A stretch of DNA of 64,000 nt. It comes from Buxus sempervirens (lineage: Eukaryota; Streptophyta; Magnoliopsida; Buxales; Buxaceae). A program made the translations under genes and the position numbers. Of the stretch, positions 10,500 to 23,639 are shown in pieces. Every line of letters begins with the position of its first letter. Position 1 is the stretch's first letter. Under the pieces are notes generated by a model. The model was not told the origin of the DNA, did no database searches, and saw nothing but the letters and a program-made list of their open reading frames with translations. The stretch is from positions 10,216,048-10,280,047 of the forward strand of contig OX387194.1 of assembly GCA_947561395.2 (NCBI GenBank). Direction: 5' to 3'.

Positions 10500-11060
10500 A
10501 TCATCTTTAGAGAGAGGAATGATTTAAAGATAAAACATGGTAAGAATGTTCTAGAGAGAAAATTCTAGAAAGAGAAGGGAAATCCTCTAGAAAGGATTGT
10601 AGAGAAAGCGATAGAAAGAGGGATGATTTATAGAAAGAAAATCTAGAGAAAATTCTAGAGTGAAAGTTCTCTAAAGAGAGAATATTAGAGAGAGACAACA
10701 CTCTAGAAAATGAAACATAAAGAGACAAAATCTCTATAGAGAGAATCATAGAGAGAAAACCTATATAGAGAAAATCCTTTCTAGAGTGAAAAGAGAAAAA
10801 ATACTCTAGAAAGATAATCCTAGAGAGATAACTATAGATAGTGAAAACCTAACAGAGAAGATACTTTCTAGAGTGAAAAATCTCTAAAAAGATAACTTTA
10901 GAGAGAGAATTATAGCCAGAGAAAACCTATATAGAGATCAAAAATACTTTCTAATGTGAATTCTAGAGAGAGAAAACATTCTAGAAAGAGAATCCTAGAA
11001 ACAAAATCTTTTTAGAAAGAGAATAAAAGAGAAAATCGTAGCGATAGAAAATCAACTTGA
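10500..11060. repeat. Degenerate CTAGAGAGAGAA low-complexity array
   Basis: About 560 bp of irregular copies of a purine-rich motif (TCTAGAGAGAGAAAA and variants) with many CTAGAG sites. An open frame on the minus strand (10507-10749) is a by-product of the repeat. The array occupies the place where exon 2 of defensin-like copy 3 would be expected. Confidence 0.8.
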
Positions 11061-11364
11061 ATGAAAATCTAAAGATAAGAAATAAATAAAACCAACACAA
11101 AGTTAGGTCTAATTATATGTTTTGGTATATGTGAGCATTATGTAAAACATAAAGAAAAAATTTTGAATTCCATAATGCCAACCAAACAATAGAATTGCAA
11201 TATATAGGAATGAAAAATCATAAGATTTATAATTCATATATATTTCAGTTCACATGTATATTTGAATTTTTGTCATCCAAATATACACTTTGTTTATAAA
11301 TCATTCTTCAAAGGGACTACTAAGCATTGTTAAACATGACAAATAGAAAGAGAAGCGAAATGAC

Positions 11365-11428
11365 CTGCAGCTAGAAGAAGCAACTTGATGATGAAAACAA
11401 CTGAAAATTGCCGCTTCCTACGCTCCAT
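11365..11428 (-). pseudogene. Defensin-like copy 3, exon 1 only
   Basis: A 64-nt exon with an intact ATG encodes MERRKRQFSVVF and a hydrophobic stretch, ending at donor GCAG|GTCATT as in copies 1 and 2. About 80 bp of the intron is recognisable (11280-11364). Beyond it the sequence turns into the low-complexity array and no cysteine exon is found, so the copy is truncated. Confidence 0.65.
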
Positions 11429-13050
11429 TGATAAAGAGACAGAGATGGGTGGGCTTGCACGTTACAATGCACTTCAATGGCGTATTACCTTCTATCCTTT
11501 TACAATAGCCAAGATGTTAGGAAATGTAAGGATTTATAGTTTTAGAGAAAGTAAGGACAAGATCATTATTTAGAAATAATCTATCCATCTCCGAAAGATA
11601 TGACAATACAAGAGTTGTATAATACGGACATTAAAAGTAAGGATTTATATTTTCGTGCTTGATGAAGGAATAAATGAGTTGTATAATATGGACAACATAA
11701 ATATGTCCGCTAAAGATATGACAAATTAGTTTGGAAAATCTAAATATGCCTCATCCAAATTATGCCGAAAAGGTTCTTGACAATATAGATGGATGATTTC
11801 AAAGAAATTTGGACCAATGATCCTTACTAAAAGAGTTTATATTTAGAATTATCTTAAGTTTTGATGTTATATATCTTGGATCCTTATTGTTCTTTCTAGA
11901 AATATAAGCTACAACGAGATCTATATATAGCCATTCATATGTCTTGAGCAAAATATGCCGAAGTCTGTCCATTGCACAAAACAAAAAGACTAAGGGTGTT
12001 CTTTCCAAAGCGCAGATGGATAATTTCAAGGCTACCTAAAGCAATGCTCTTACCTGAATAGTTTATTTTTATAATTTTTCTAATACTAAAACTTAGGTCC
12101 TTGCATTGCTTTCTAGGAATCGAAGTTACAAGGACATGTACTGTTATTTAGCACATCACTAAGATTGACTATTAATTTCAGTAACATGTTCTCCAATGTT
12201 TGGGGCTCCAAATTCAACCCCCATTGTGGTCTAAGCAAATTGATCGATTATTGCACAATTTAGGTAATGGACAATGTGATTAATAGACAATGCTAGGCCT
12301 AATGAATCAATAACACTTAGGATAGAATATAATGTTGGATCCTTCTCCTTCTGAACTTGACACATGGCAGGTGTGATATAATACTATGTGACCCAGGTTT
12401 CAGTACACTAATTGGTACATTGAGTTGGACAAGGTTTCGACCCATGCAGGCGCCTGTTTCGATCCAAGCTGTAGTCAAAATAGGACAATAAAAATATGTC
12501 TCATTAAAGATATGACAAATTAGTTGGACAGTCGAAATATGCCTCATCGAAATATTCCAAAAAGGTTCTCTCGAAAGCTCATACAGATAGATGATTGCAA
12601 AGCAATTTGGAGCAATGACCCTTTCTAAAAGAGTTCATATTTAGAATTATTTAAATTTTGATGTTATATATCTAGGGTCCTTATAGTGTTTTCTAGAAAT
12701 ATAAATCACAAGGAGATCCACAGCTGTTCATGTGTCTTGAGCAAAATATGCCAATGAAGTCTCTCCATTGCACAAATCAAAATAGGCCGAGGGTGTTCTC
12801 ACCAAAGCATAGATGGATAATTTTGAGTCTACCTAGAGCAATGCTCTTATCTGAATAGTTTGTTTTTGGAATTTTTCTATTGTTTCCTATTGAAAGCCTT
12901 AGATCCTTACAATGCTTTATAGGAATTGAAGTCACAAGGACATTTACTATTGTTGGTGAGTGGTGGCGAGCCGTGGTGGGCAGTAATGGGTGGTGGTGGT
13001 CGTGGGGTGGGTGGGTGGTGTAAGTAGTAATAAGTAATGGTGAACTTTCT
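11429..13050. repeat. Two duplicated flanks without coding exons
   Basis: 11460-12200 and 12480-12960 are further copies of the defensin-like upstream flank. 12150-12300 preserves the empty site of the MITE at 7613. A GT-rich stretch lies at about 12950-13020. No gene found. Confidence 0.6.
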
Positions 13051-13499
13051 TTCTTTTTCAAAATCTCTACCTGTTTGAAGAGAAAATTATATACATTAAA
13101 GAGAAAATCTATTTTCTTTTCATTCAAACCAACCGGGAAAACAAAAATTAGCATTTTCTTTTCTTTTCTCCCCAAATCCAGGTTCCAAACACAGCCTTTT
13201 TTCCATTTCTCTTTGTAAAGGAAATTTCGTGACTCCATAATGCAAAGCTTAACCTAATAAAGACCATAACTGGTACTGGATTGACATATTGAGGGCAATT
13301 ATTGGTATGAATTTTTTAAGATGGGCTAAGCCGAAGTGACACAATGTGTTTGAGTTTGGACCAGGCCAGGGCCTTCCGTAGCCTCCAAAAAGATGTACAT
13401 GTGTTGCACGTTTATTAAGTGAATTGTGGTAAAAAAAACTTACGTAAGTCATTATATTAGCATTTAATTCCCATTAACAAATTCCCGTTAATGGGAATT
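13051..13499. other. Intergenic, no gene recognised
   Basis: The open frames here are A/T-rich or low-complexity and match no family I recognise. Confidence 0.4.
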
Positions 13500-13745
13500 T
13501 CAATCTGTGTTTCGACGGACCCTCCATCCGACCTTACCCCGGTTCTTCAGGTAGTTTCATGCTGCTTCGGCGTAGGGTCAGACACTTTCACTTAGAACTG
13601 CACCCAGACTATTGGGGTTGATGTCTCTTGTATCCTGGCCTCTTTTGCTCCTTCGCTTATTTGTGTTTATTATCGCTGTATTCTGGCTTGGAGCAGTAGC
13701 TATATATTGTAACATTGATTTCATCTAATGAAGATAGAGCCTAGC
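13500..13745 (+). mobile_element. Possible 3' tail of a truncated LINE
   Basis: A non-coding segment rich in CTTTTGCTCCTTCG-like pyrimidines, ending TTTCCATAAAAAAAA. This resembles the 3' end and oligo-A tail of plant L1-type elements. No reverse transcriptase part is attached and no target duplication was confirmed. Confidence 0.3.
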
Positions 13746-14055
13746 TCTGCTTTCCATAAAAAAAATGATATAAAGCAAAATTCTATGTGATAATTATAAT
13801 TAATAGTGTTTGGTAGTACCAAGCTTGGTTCACTTATATTCTAATAGGATCAGGATAACACGCGACATGGTGAGGGAAGTAAAAAGTGATACACCACCTC
13901 TATTTCCTTATTTTTTCCTATTCTAAACCCAACATCATATCAACTGACCAAAATCCATTTGCAGTTAATGAGTTACATATTTGATTATGAGGAGAGAAAA
14001 AAAAGATAGAGACTTTTATAGGGAAGAAATTTATAGTCCTAATTGACTAACCAAA

Positions 14056-14870
14056 TGTTACATGCTTAACTGTTGCTCCAAAAGCCATAAGACTGGTAGA
14101 GCCTTGGTTGGTTAAGTACTTAAACATTTAGTATCGTAACATTTCACCATGCTTCCGTAGCCGATGTCCACAATGGCCTACTCTATCAACACAGACTCCA
14201 TGGTAGTCCTTTCTCTTTTTGACGGCTCCACTCACCTATCAGTATTTAATGACCTAGCATTATGCCCATACATAATACTAAGGCATTCTAATCCAACCTA
14301 TAGGTCATCCCCACTGTGACGCTAACTTGGGATGCTGTGCCTGATCTGATACCATTTGTTACGTGCCTAACCATTGTTCCAAAAACCCAAGGACTTATGG
14401 AGATTGGTTAAGCATTTAACTTTTTTTTTGTAACGGTTAAGCATTTAACCTTGAGGATCATAACATTACATTTGTTATGTGCCTCCCATTGCTCTAAAAT
14501 CCCAATGACTTATGGAGGCCGGATTGCTTATATATATGTTAAGCATTTAACTTTTAGGATCATAACATTCCACTAAGTTTCCCTAGCCGACATCCACAAT
14601 GGACTACTCTATAAACACTGACCCGTGGTAGTCATTTTCCTCTTGGAAACTTCAGTCATCTATCAATATTCAATGACTGAGCACCATGCCCATACATAAT
14701 GCCAAGTCATGTTAATCTAGCCTATAGGTTGCCCTCTCCGTGACTCAAAATCAGGACGCGGTGCCTGCTTTAATACCATTTGTTACATGCCTAACCATTG
14801 CTCCCAAAGTCACAAAGACTTGGTTGGTTAAGTAGTTTAACATTTGCAGTCAAGATGTTGTTTATCGCTT
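14056..14870. repeat. Diverged direct repeats of about 305 bp plus a 115-bp partial copy
   Basis: The marker TGTTAC(A/G)TGCCTAACC with variants recurs at 14056, 14358, 14473 and 14781, giving intervals of 302, 115 and 308 bp. The units share CCATAAGACT-like, GTAGCCGA-like and CCCATACATAAT blocks. The origin is unknown. No coding potential. Confidence 0.65.
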
Positions 14871-15149
14871 CTCCATAGCAAAAGAGAATGACAAACTCCA
14901 AGAGAATCTGTATAAAATATACAGTCATAGGTCTTAAAAAACGGATATCATTATTAATTATGAATCATTAAAAGCAATAATGAAATAAGGGATCCTTTTA
15001 CAATCATTCTAGCTCACATGGTTCACTCATATGCATCAAAATTTAAAATATTTCTCCTCGTGTAATGCAAGGCATTTTTTTGACCTGATTATCACTCAGA
15101 TCAGATAGTTGCGCCAGTCCCAAAACTCATAACAAACCCTTTAGATTAA

Positions 15150-16320
15150 GGTGGAGTTTGGGATAGCTTGTGCTTATGGATAAACACTTAACAGATAAGT
15201 AACTTATTCAAATACTCTTCCATAAGTGCAAAAGAGTGCTTATTTTTAAATTTTTTTTTTTTTAGTAAGCTGCTTATTTTTAAATTTTGGTGTTTGGTAA
15301 ACACCACTTTTTCAATATATCCGCAAGATAGCATATCGCATCCTCTTCTTTTGCCATTCGTCTCTATCTTATCTCTCTTCTTATTATCATGTTATTTCCA
15401 GGCAACAGCGATGTTTGTGGACTGATCTCACTCTATCCGTGGAGGGGGTAGAGACCGCCAGGCACCACCTGACTGAATCCAGCTCTCTCCTTCTTCCTTC
15501 ACGTAACGTCATCGTTCAAACACCCAAAAAATCCCCTGTTCATTCCTCAATTTTACATAATCTCTACAAACACCATTTCATCCTTTTACTCCTCTCCTTG
15601 TTTTCCCACACATAAATGATACTTCACGGTAAATCAGTGGTGCCTTGTTGGACTTATTCATGCAATTTTCACCCTTTGCAGCTCTGTAAGCATCTGGAGG
15701 CATAATCCCAAATACAACAGACAAATTCACGCCAGCTTTCTCCACACTCCCACTGTCTCTCTCTCTGCTTTATAGAACTTCTTCACCGTCACCTGCTCTC
15801 GCCGGAATCAATATTCTGTTTACCGTCGTTGGCAGATCACTTGTGAGATTTTGAAATGGAGGCTTCTCACTTATCTGTGAAGATAATAGGGCCGCTGGAG
15901 TTTTGAATAGGTTCGCCAGTAACGAGTTCACTGGAGGTTAGAGACCGCCGGAAGGTGCGCCAGGGTGATCGGATTAGTTGGAGTCACCAATCAGTAGCAG
16001 GAATATACTCGACGCATGATGACGAACTCCATTCGCCGTAGGTTAGGGACAGGTCGGAGAGCTTGCCAGTGACAGGAGACGGGAAGAAGAGAATGATAGA
16101 AAACAGAAAAAGATATGGAAACGCGATAAGCAGCGGCTCCTTGCATAAGCAGAAGGAGAAGCAGCTATCAACAGCTTCTCCTTGTGGATAGCCTACCTCT
16201 ACTCCTTTTGGATAAGCACCTACCCATTTCACATTACCAAACGAGATTACAACTTAAATAAGTGTTTTATTAAGCTAAAAGCTAAACTAAGCACTTAATT
16301 AAGCAATCCCAAACACAGCC
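15150..16320. mobile_element. Tourist/PIF-Harbinger-like non-autonomous element (1171 bp)
   Basis: The terminal inverted repeats are GGTGGAGTTTGGGATAGCTT on the left and GGCTGTGTTTGGGATTGCTT (reverse complement) on the right. The 3-bp TAA duplication is at 15147-15149 and 16321-16323. GG..TGTTTGG ends with a TWA target are the signature of plant PIF/Harbinger and Tourist elements. The interior has no transposase. It holds non-repetitive DNA with short open frames (15415-15615 +, 15984-16232 -) that may be captured host sequence. Confidence 0.75.
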
Positions 16321-16323
16321 TAA

Positions 16324-16758
16324 ACATGGTATTTGATGTCACCAAGGTTAAGCAAAGACCTGTTCATGGGTTACGCCAAATTATCACAATCTAATGATAA
16401 CAAATGCTGTCTTTAGAAAAGCAATAGAATTCAATTATGCATCAACAAAGTTTAAAACTTAAAACTAACGTTAAATGGACAAGCCAATTGATAACTTAAT
16501 TGCAAAATGCAACAATTTTGGAATGACTAATTGAACTTAAATATAAAGTAGGTTATTATCTGAAATGCAACTTCAAATGATTGCATTCACAACTGCTCGT
16601 GGCTAAAGGCCAAGAAAAATTAAAATAAAGAAACATGCATAATGCACAGGACCTTTACTATCTATAACTGCACATAAACAAGGTGTTCCTAAAACTAAAC
16701 TACATGAAAGTAAAATTCAATCTGACGACCCACCAAGAGATGAACCAACCTGGGAGAT
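16324..16758. other. 3' flank of the membrane-protein gene
   Basis: AT-rich. It probably contains the 3' UTR of the minus-strand gene. No separate feature seen. Confidence 0.4.
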
Positions 16759-19700
16759 TCACCGTGAGCCCTTATCTTCATCAAAATGACCTTGATCAGA
16801 TGTTCCAACATGCTGTTTAGTATATACACGGTGCCGTCGTTCTCTCGCATACAATACCCAGAAGATCAAAGAGAGCATCACTTCAACTGCGACCATCACC
16901 AATCCAGTGTATATCCATTCACTGTGTCGCCTAAGACCAGGACAATGATCCCTATGGATGTCGCTGAAAGTTTTACGTGCAAAAGTACAATCTTCTAGAC
17001 TAACCAGGAATGGACCGTAGCGATACAAACCATAGCTGACGTTTACACCAGCACTCATTTGGTTGTAGAAATCAGGAATCAGACGGCCTACTGTGGTACA
17101 TATCCCAGCTGATGAAACCTGACAGACATATTTCCTCCACACCTGCAAGAACACATCAGAAATACTTCAGTTATGGTCATTTCAATTGTTAATGTGATCT
17201 GGGTTTTCTTTTTCTTTTTCTCAACTTTCTATCTACCTTTGTTGCATTGGCTAATTCCACCTCACCAGTGGCACATGTCCGATCAGTTAGGTCAGAATTG
17301 AACGGGTTGCACAGAAGGGGTAACAATGGACCAGACTGATTGAAGTACAAGGGCATGGGTGTTCTGGGTGGGAAATTTTTGTTAAAGATGTTGCTCACAA
17401 CCTGGTTAACAAGGTTGACAATTTGGAAGCTGACATCCTTGCTTTGCAACAAGGTTTCCTGGGCTGTTGCATTGTCCATACAGGGGAGTATCTTGTCTAA
17501 AGCTGTATGAGCAGTGGGATGTTGGACCCACTGATCCATTGCAACACAAGTATCAGCAACCACACTAGCACATGAATAAAAATGGTTAGTATTCAGTTGT
17601 CTGCATGATTTTGACCACAGTAATATCAAGTTAAATCCTTATATAATGAATTCACTGTTAGACTTGAGATCAGGACAACAGATGAACAAAACTAATAAAA
17701 TTTTTCCACCAAATGAAGTACTTAGAATCATGAAAATTTCCAGATTTAGTACCACAATGACATAGTTGTCATTATCAGATTTGCATAATATCTGGCGTAT
17801 TTATGCCCCAGGGAAATGGCATTTCAGCCAAAATCCGAGGGTTAATGATTCTTCTGGCAGAGCCATCAACTGATGAATTTTAGCCATGCCTCTTTCTGAT
17901 GTGTGGCAGCAGAAGCAACCGCTGAAAAATCCATGTAGTTGCTACCTCAACCTCTTTTCATGGGATATTTTTAAGATCAATAAACCCCAATCCTTAGCAA
18001 AAATTTCTAAGGCTAGGTCTGTCGCTAGTCCACCCCTTCCAGGACTCTGTTTTAACCATAACTAAGCTACAGGGTTACAGTCCTTTACAAGTTGTTAGGA
18101 AAAAATGTCTGATACATTTTGGATAAAGTTTGCAAATACAAAGGGACTGTGAAATGACTCATAAACATGGCTGCAAATCAGTTTCACATTACCTGGAAAA
18201 GACTGTAACCCTGGAAAAGAAAGAAGACTTCAGAAAAAAATAACGGATCTGTTTGCAGGAAACCGATGCACACAAATGGGAACAGGCCACTGCACAATCA
18301 TTATGCATAAAGAAACCAGAGACAGGATGAACAAATGATAATTAGGTGAAAATCAGGTTTACAATAAGACTGGCAAATTTTGAAGAAAGAGTGTTTTTCC
18401 TAGTTCTTGGGTGTTAAATTTTGGATGGGACCTAAATGCATGAATTATAAATATATATTCCAGACAACTTTCCAGAGAAATATACGAGTTCAGTATCATA
18501 TACATGACTGCTGAGTTGGTGTTAACAATGTTCCATTTGTTTCACCTCATTACACTCTTCTTGCAAAATTTTTGGGCTAAAAGGCTGCCCGTCAAGGCCA
18601 AAAAGGAAAATACTATACCGTTGCTACCTAATAGTTTGAGAATTACTTTATCCAGATAAAAGGTGAACCAGACTTCAATGTGGAGGCTTCATTATTCCCT
18701 CAGAAAAAATGGGGGAAATCACTCAATTATAACTCGAAGAAGGCGTTGAAGGAACCAAAAATGGGACAAACACTAATGTGGAGGAAATTTTATAAGGGTA
18801 CTAGAGTACATAATCTCAGAAACTACAGAAGTAACAAGGAGTTCAGTGATTTAAACCTCAAAAACCAACTCGACAAATGATTAACATCTCAACATCATGT
18901 TCATTGGTACAAAAACTATGAACCTTGCCTTTGTAAATTTCAGATTATAAATGGGAAAATGTGAAAATTATAATTTTATGGAAACCCCAAAACTAAAGAA
19001 ACAAACTTCAATAACACTTTAAAGTTTAAACTGGAGGCTTCATGATTTTTTCAGAGAAGGGGGAAAATTACTCTGTTATAGTTTGGAAAAGGGATAGAAG
19101 GAAATAAAATGGAAAGAACAATAGTGCGGACAAAATTTTATCCGGGCACTAAGGTACAGTACGTGCAGAAAAGGGATCAGTAGGGTATGGAGATCAATGA
19201 CTTAAATCTCAAACACGCATTTAGCAAATGGATAACATCTTGAGATCATGGTCATTGGGGCAATACCCTCTCCAGCTTTTGATTTGGCCACACCCACATG
19301 TGGGAAGTGGGAATTGGGGGGTTCGGGGGGCAATGGGATATTTTGTTGTGTTCACACCACTGCTTCATAAGAGGAAAATATTGAAAAATGACTAATATAC
19401 ATTTCATCTGAAGATTATTGTGAAGATATATCAACTACTGAATTTCCAACTGTTCTGGATCATAGAAAAGCATACAAGTTCAGGTTCATGTCATGAATAT
19501 CAGATATAAGTTGAAAGTCAATCATCAGCAGCATTTTACATTCCCAGAAATGTAGAAAAATTTCCCACTCTTAAGAACACTGATTTTTTTGTTACATCAC
19601 TATTTCCCACCGCTAGCCATGACCATCAGTTTTCCCCAGAAATCAAGGCCATCCCACTTTTGTGAAAATAAAGAAGATAAAACAGGGTCATATACCTACC

Positions 19701-21681
19701 AACCACGGCCTTTTACAGGTAGAGGCTGCAAGTTTTATTTTATTAGCCAAATAAAAATTGATTTTTTCCTGATATAGCACTGCAAATATTGTTGCTACTT
19801 ATGACCATGAGAAAAGAACAAAACAAATATATGGAGGTTACTCTAAAATGCAAATATCTGAAAGAACTTACTTATGGAGAAGAAGAAATATGCCACACAA
19901 GACAAATGTGCCCGCAACAAGAATCCAACCGATAAAAACCAAGCTGCCGCCATTTAATATAAGGTTTTATTGAGAAAGGACCACAAGGGAAAACGAAAAA
20001 AACTACATATAACTGTAAGAACCAAATCCTAAAGGGAGATACAAAAAGAAAATAGGATCAAGATTGTCCTGCTTACATGTAGACAAGAAACCCCATGCCA
20101 AGGATAGAAAAAACTGCAGCCAATACAATAACAACAATATCATCAAATTGAGGTCAAATGGACAAGATGAAGTGACATTTGCAGCATGTAATCAAAAGAT
20201 TCTATGGACTTACAGAATCCAAGAAAGGTTAAGAGGAGCATTACAGCAGCAACTATGATCAGTGTCAGTCTCCTGCAGTACAAAGATGGCCAATCATGAT
20301 GAACAGATAAATCCCAGCGACATCAATGGAAATTGAATAGAAAAAAAAAATGGCCAGAATTCACATCTATCCGTCCTTTCCCACACACCCACAAGTGAAA
20401 GGGTCCAGTGTTTACACAGAATCCAAGACAGCTTGTATATCATTTGAATTCTTCTTTGTTTCACTGGCTAGAATGCTGGCAGAAGAATTGATCTTTCTTT
20501 CAATCTGGTCAATTCTGGTCAGTGCATTAGAAGGTAGAAAGGCCCGATCCACTTTAATCTGCTTAGCTGCTGCTAGGTAATCGGATACATTCCTAAGGTT
20601 ATCACCAGTGATATTGGCTTGCCTCACGACGTATTCTAATGTATCCATTGTACTTGTGTGAAACTTCTGCTGTCCGGTATAAAGAACAACGCAACCAATG
20701 CTGAAAATAAAGAGCAAATCATTGATTGAGTAAAACAAGCTCAATCAAAACAGCAAGAAAGAATCAACATGAAAAAAATAACAAAAGCATAAAATTGGAA
20801 CTTACATTGCATCAATAGTAAACAGTATGAGAAAAATAAGAGAAAGAGCATAAGCTATGCGAGAATAGCCATAATGTGGTTGGCGGCAACAGCAGTAATA
20901 CAAGCCAATGCCCAACAAGCACAGCCCAAAGCCGAGCAACCAGATTGCACCAATTATAAATAGTGGAGCAGCAGTAAAACCCACAGACTGCACATCAACC
21001 CACAAAAAAGAAAAAAACACAAAACAAAATTTTAAAGGCTAATTTGATCAAAACTCACTATTAACAGAAACAATTGAAGATGAAACTACATCTAAAAACA
21101 AGCAAATTCCATTTCAGAGAATTGGCTTTTATAAGCTCTCAGCCATCCAAAAGAAACAAATCCTAGGTGAGATAATCGATTCTGTATTCCAGATATTCAA
21201 AAACCAGCAAAACCCAAATGAAATAATTGATCAATGATGAGAGGAACTCACAGCCCAGTAATGCTTATTGCTGATATTCCATCCACCTGAATAACGATTG
21301 AGCCTGCTAAGGGGGTCTTTCCTGTGTGTCCTCTTTGCAGCTAGTATAAGAGATGAATTGATTGCAGGTTCAGCACTAGAGTCCTCGACAACAGACCTCC
21401 TCGTCCCCCATGAAACTACCCCATTACATTCTTTTTCACCAATGAGCCCTGTAACACCGAAAAAAAATTTAAAGACACAAAAAAATGGCAAAAATCATGC
21501 TAAAAACAAGATCCATTTCGCAGAAGTGTCGGTCGAATGGGATCACAAGCAAAATACCTGATATGGGTATGGTTTGAAGATGGCGCAGATGAGAATCTCC
21601 ATGACAGAAAGAGAAGAAGGTAGAAGAAAATAGGAGAAAGGTGGGTAGCAAGAGAAATGCCTGGGACTTGAAACATAACAT
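16759..21681 (-). CDS. Plant polytopic membrane protein (similar to Arabidopsis At2g25270/At2g12400 group)
   Basis: Nine exons: 21681-21558, 21448-21252, 20987-20806, 20700-20416, 20272-20214, 20113-20077, 19943-19872, 17564-17237, 17142-16759. All junctions are GT-AG and phases agree, giving 555 residues. Residues 1-28 look like a signal peptide. Membrane segments lie near 115-140, 150-175, 263-295, 298-316 and 500-525. Two extracellular-type loops with N-glycosylation sites lie between them, and the second is cysteine-rich (VVADTCVAMDQWV, CNPFNSD, RTCATG). Length and layout fit an uncharacterised plant family distantly reminiscent of prominin/tweety proteins; the family assignment is from memory and no biochemical role can be stated. 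Intron 7 is about 2.3 kb. A TATATAA stretch at about 21793 lies 110 bp upstream of the start. Confidence 0.85.
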
Positions 21682-23432
21682 CTCTCCAGAGAGAGTTTCA
21701 CTCTCTTCTCCCTATGTGGCTCTATTCAGCTCTCCGAAACAATAAGATCCCTGGTTCGGGCAAACCTGGATAGTGAAAGAGACGACCACTGTTATATAAA
21801 CATTTCGAAAGCAGGACTCGGATCACCCTTTCAATTCGATTCTAATTTACGGATCAAGAAAGGGAAATATGGTTGTCATTGGAGAAACTTTTTGCTAAAG
21901 TAGCTTCCATTCAACTTCAAACGACAGGAGACGTTTACGTGACGAAATTAGCCTTGTGCAAAAAACCAGTAATGGCATCCTTTGTCCTGTATTTGTCCGG
22001 CAGCTGCCATTTAAGTGCAAATTTGTCCCAAACTCTCGCTTGTTTTGAAGCAAATGCAATGAAATTGCCCCCGTTTGTTTCGTGAAAGAAATTTCTTGTC
22101 TTTCTGACAATGCTGTTTCATTTCCTTATGAAAATAGGTTTAAATTATCCTCTCAAGTTATTATCTAATTATTTAAAATCAATGAAAACTAGTGGGTGTA
22201 CATGTTATGAATAATTATTTAAGAGATATAAGAGTCTTACTAAATTTTTTAAGGCATTCTAAAGAAATAAGCATATAGGATAATTTAGGGGATTCTGAAG
22301 TTTTTTAAACTTTTGAAGCACAAGAAGAAACCATAGGCCAAAATCTCTTCTCTTCCCTTTATAACAATTAGCCAGGTGCACGTGTAGTATTGCACGTAAG
22401 AAGAAAGAGGCAGACGGAGAGAGGAAACGGTTTGGCAACTGATAATTAAGTTTCTTAAAACTTGAGACAATTTTGACCATTGTACCTTTCTATTAATTAA
22501 TCTTCTCAATGGTGTGTAAGGACTGTTTTGGAAAGTTTAACATTTTGTTGGTGCGATTCCCAAGAAGGCACCTTGCTCTATATGTAGTATAGATAATAGA
22601 TTATAGATGTGACCATATAAAAAAAAGTCAGCTTAATGTAATACTAAATTAATATCCATATATAAAGGTATTGAGTTAAATTGAACTCACCTTAAAATCA
22701 TATACCTTTAAGAGATGGATGCGTTTTCAAGCTCATTAATTTGAAGGCTTTATGTCTCTTGTTGATTTGGGCCTCATAAAAAAAAAAATTTTTTTGGGCC
22801 TCATAAAGATGGCGAGCTGTGTGAGGACAATCTTGTGTCTATCTTCTTCTTAAAGTAATGCATTCCATTCCCTACTTTAAATAGTATAGGATTCCAAAAT
22901 TTGTTTTGCTTGAGGAATTACATAGGAATCCACTTATTAAAGTTGATTAGATGTTAAAATTGCTTTTAAGAAAAGGGAAAGGGAGAAAGATTCTTATTTT
23001 TCTTTATTTTACGTAATAAATACAAAAAGTCCTTATACATATATATATATAAAAGAAAAATGCTTTAAATTTGTGTAGTTTTTGGCTTGGATTCTAAAGC
23101 AAGGTTTTGAATATTTAAAACAGGGTTTTGGCCTAAAAAGGGATTTGAATATTTTCACTATAGATGTTAGTTTTAAGATAGCATTTGGTTTTGAGTCTTA
23201 GATCCAATTCTTAGATTATTTTATGTTTTTAAAAAGTGATATAGATTAAAATACAGTAATGTGTTGACTATTTCTGTAAATGACTTTAAGAAAAAGGAAA
23301 ATTAGTCAAGACCCCATTTATGACTTTGATCAAATAAGTACTCAATTTGTAGCAAATTTAGAAATACCATCAATAAAACAATAGATAAAAAAGGTTTTGA
23401 GATTATCTAAACAAAATTGTAGATGGGTTATC
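21682..23432. other. Promoter and intergenic DNA
   Basis: The first 120 bp hold the probable 5' UTR (CT/GA-rich) and a TATA-like element of the membrane-protein gene. The rest is AT-rich with no gene recognised. Short frames at 21873-22085 and 22259-22509 have no family resemblance. Confidence 0.45.
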
Positions 23433-23520
23433 TGTAGACACCCCAAATTGCACTACAAAATGAGAAAGTAATAAAAACATGTAATTAGAACTTAAAACAG
23501 GTCAAAAAAGCATAAAAATT

Positions 23521-23639
23521 GAATAAACAGGCTTTGCCCGTATTTCCTTCACGGGCCCATCGCGCCCGAAAATTATATACGGTCAGGCGCGCCCGTAGTA
23601 ACAATACGGTTTCCGTTGGACCGTAAATCATTTACGGTC
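23521..23639. repeat. Palindrome array, 28/27/28-bp period (GCCCG / ACGGT arms)
   Basis: Units start at 23549, 23577, 23604 and 23632, with an extra right arm (GCCCGTAT) at 23536 that fits a decayed unit starting 23521. Example: TCACGGGC, 7-nt loop, GCCCGAAA. One unit has a 6-nt loop, which explains the single 27-bp step. Palindromes overlap, e.g. GACCGTAAA-TCA-TTTACGGTC at 23619-23639. Confidence 0.7.

Noticed and set aside
10507..10749. 80-residue open frame rich in S, L, F
   Set aside because: By-product of the CTAGAGAGAGAA low-complexity block.
13249..13452. 67-residue minus-strand open frame
   Set aside because: No recognisable domain and no transcript-like context.
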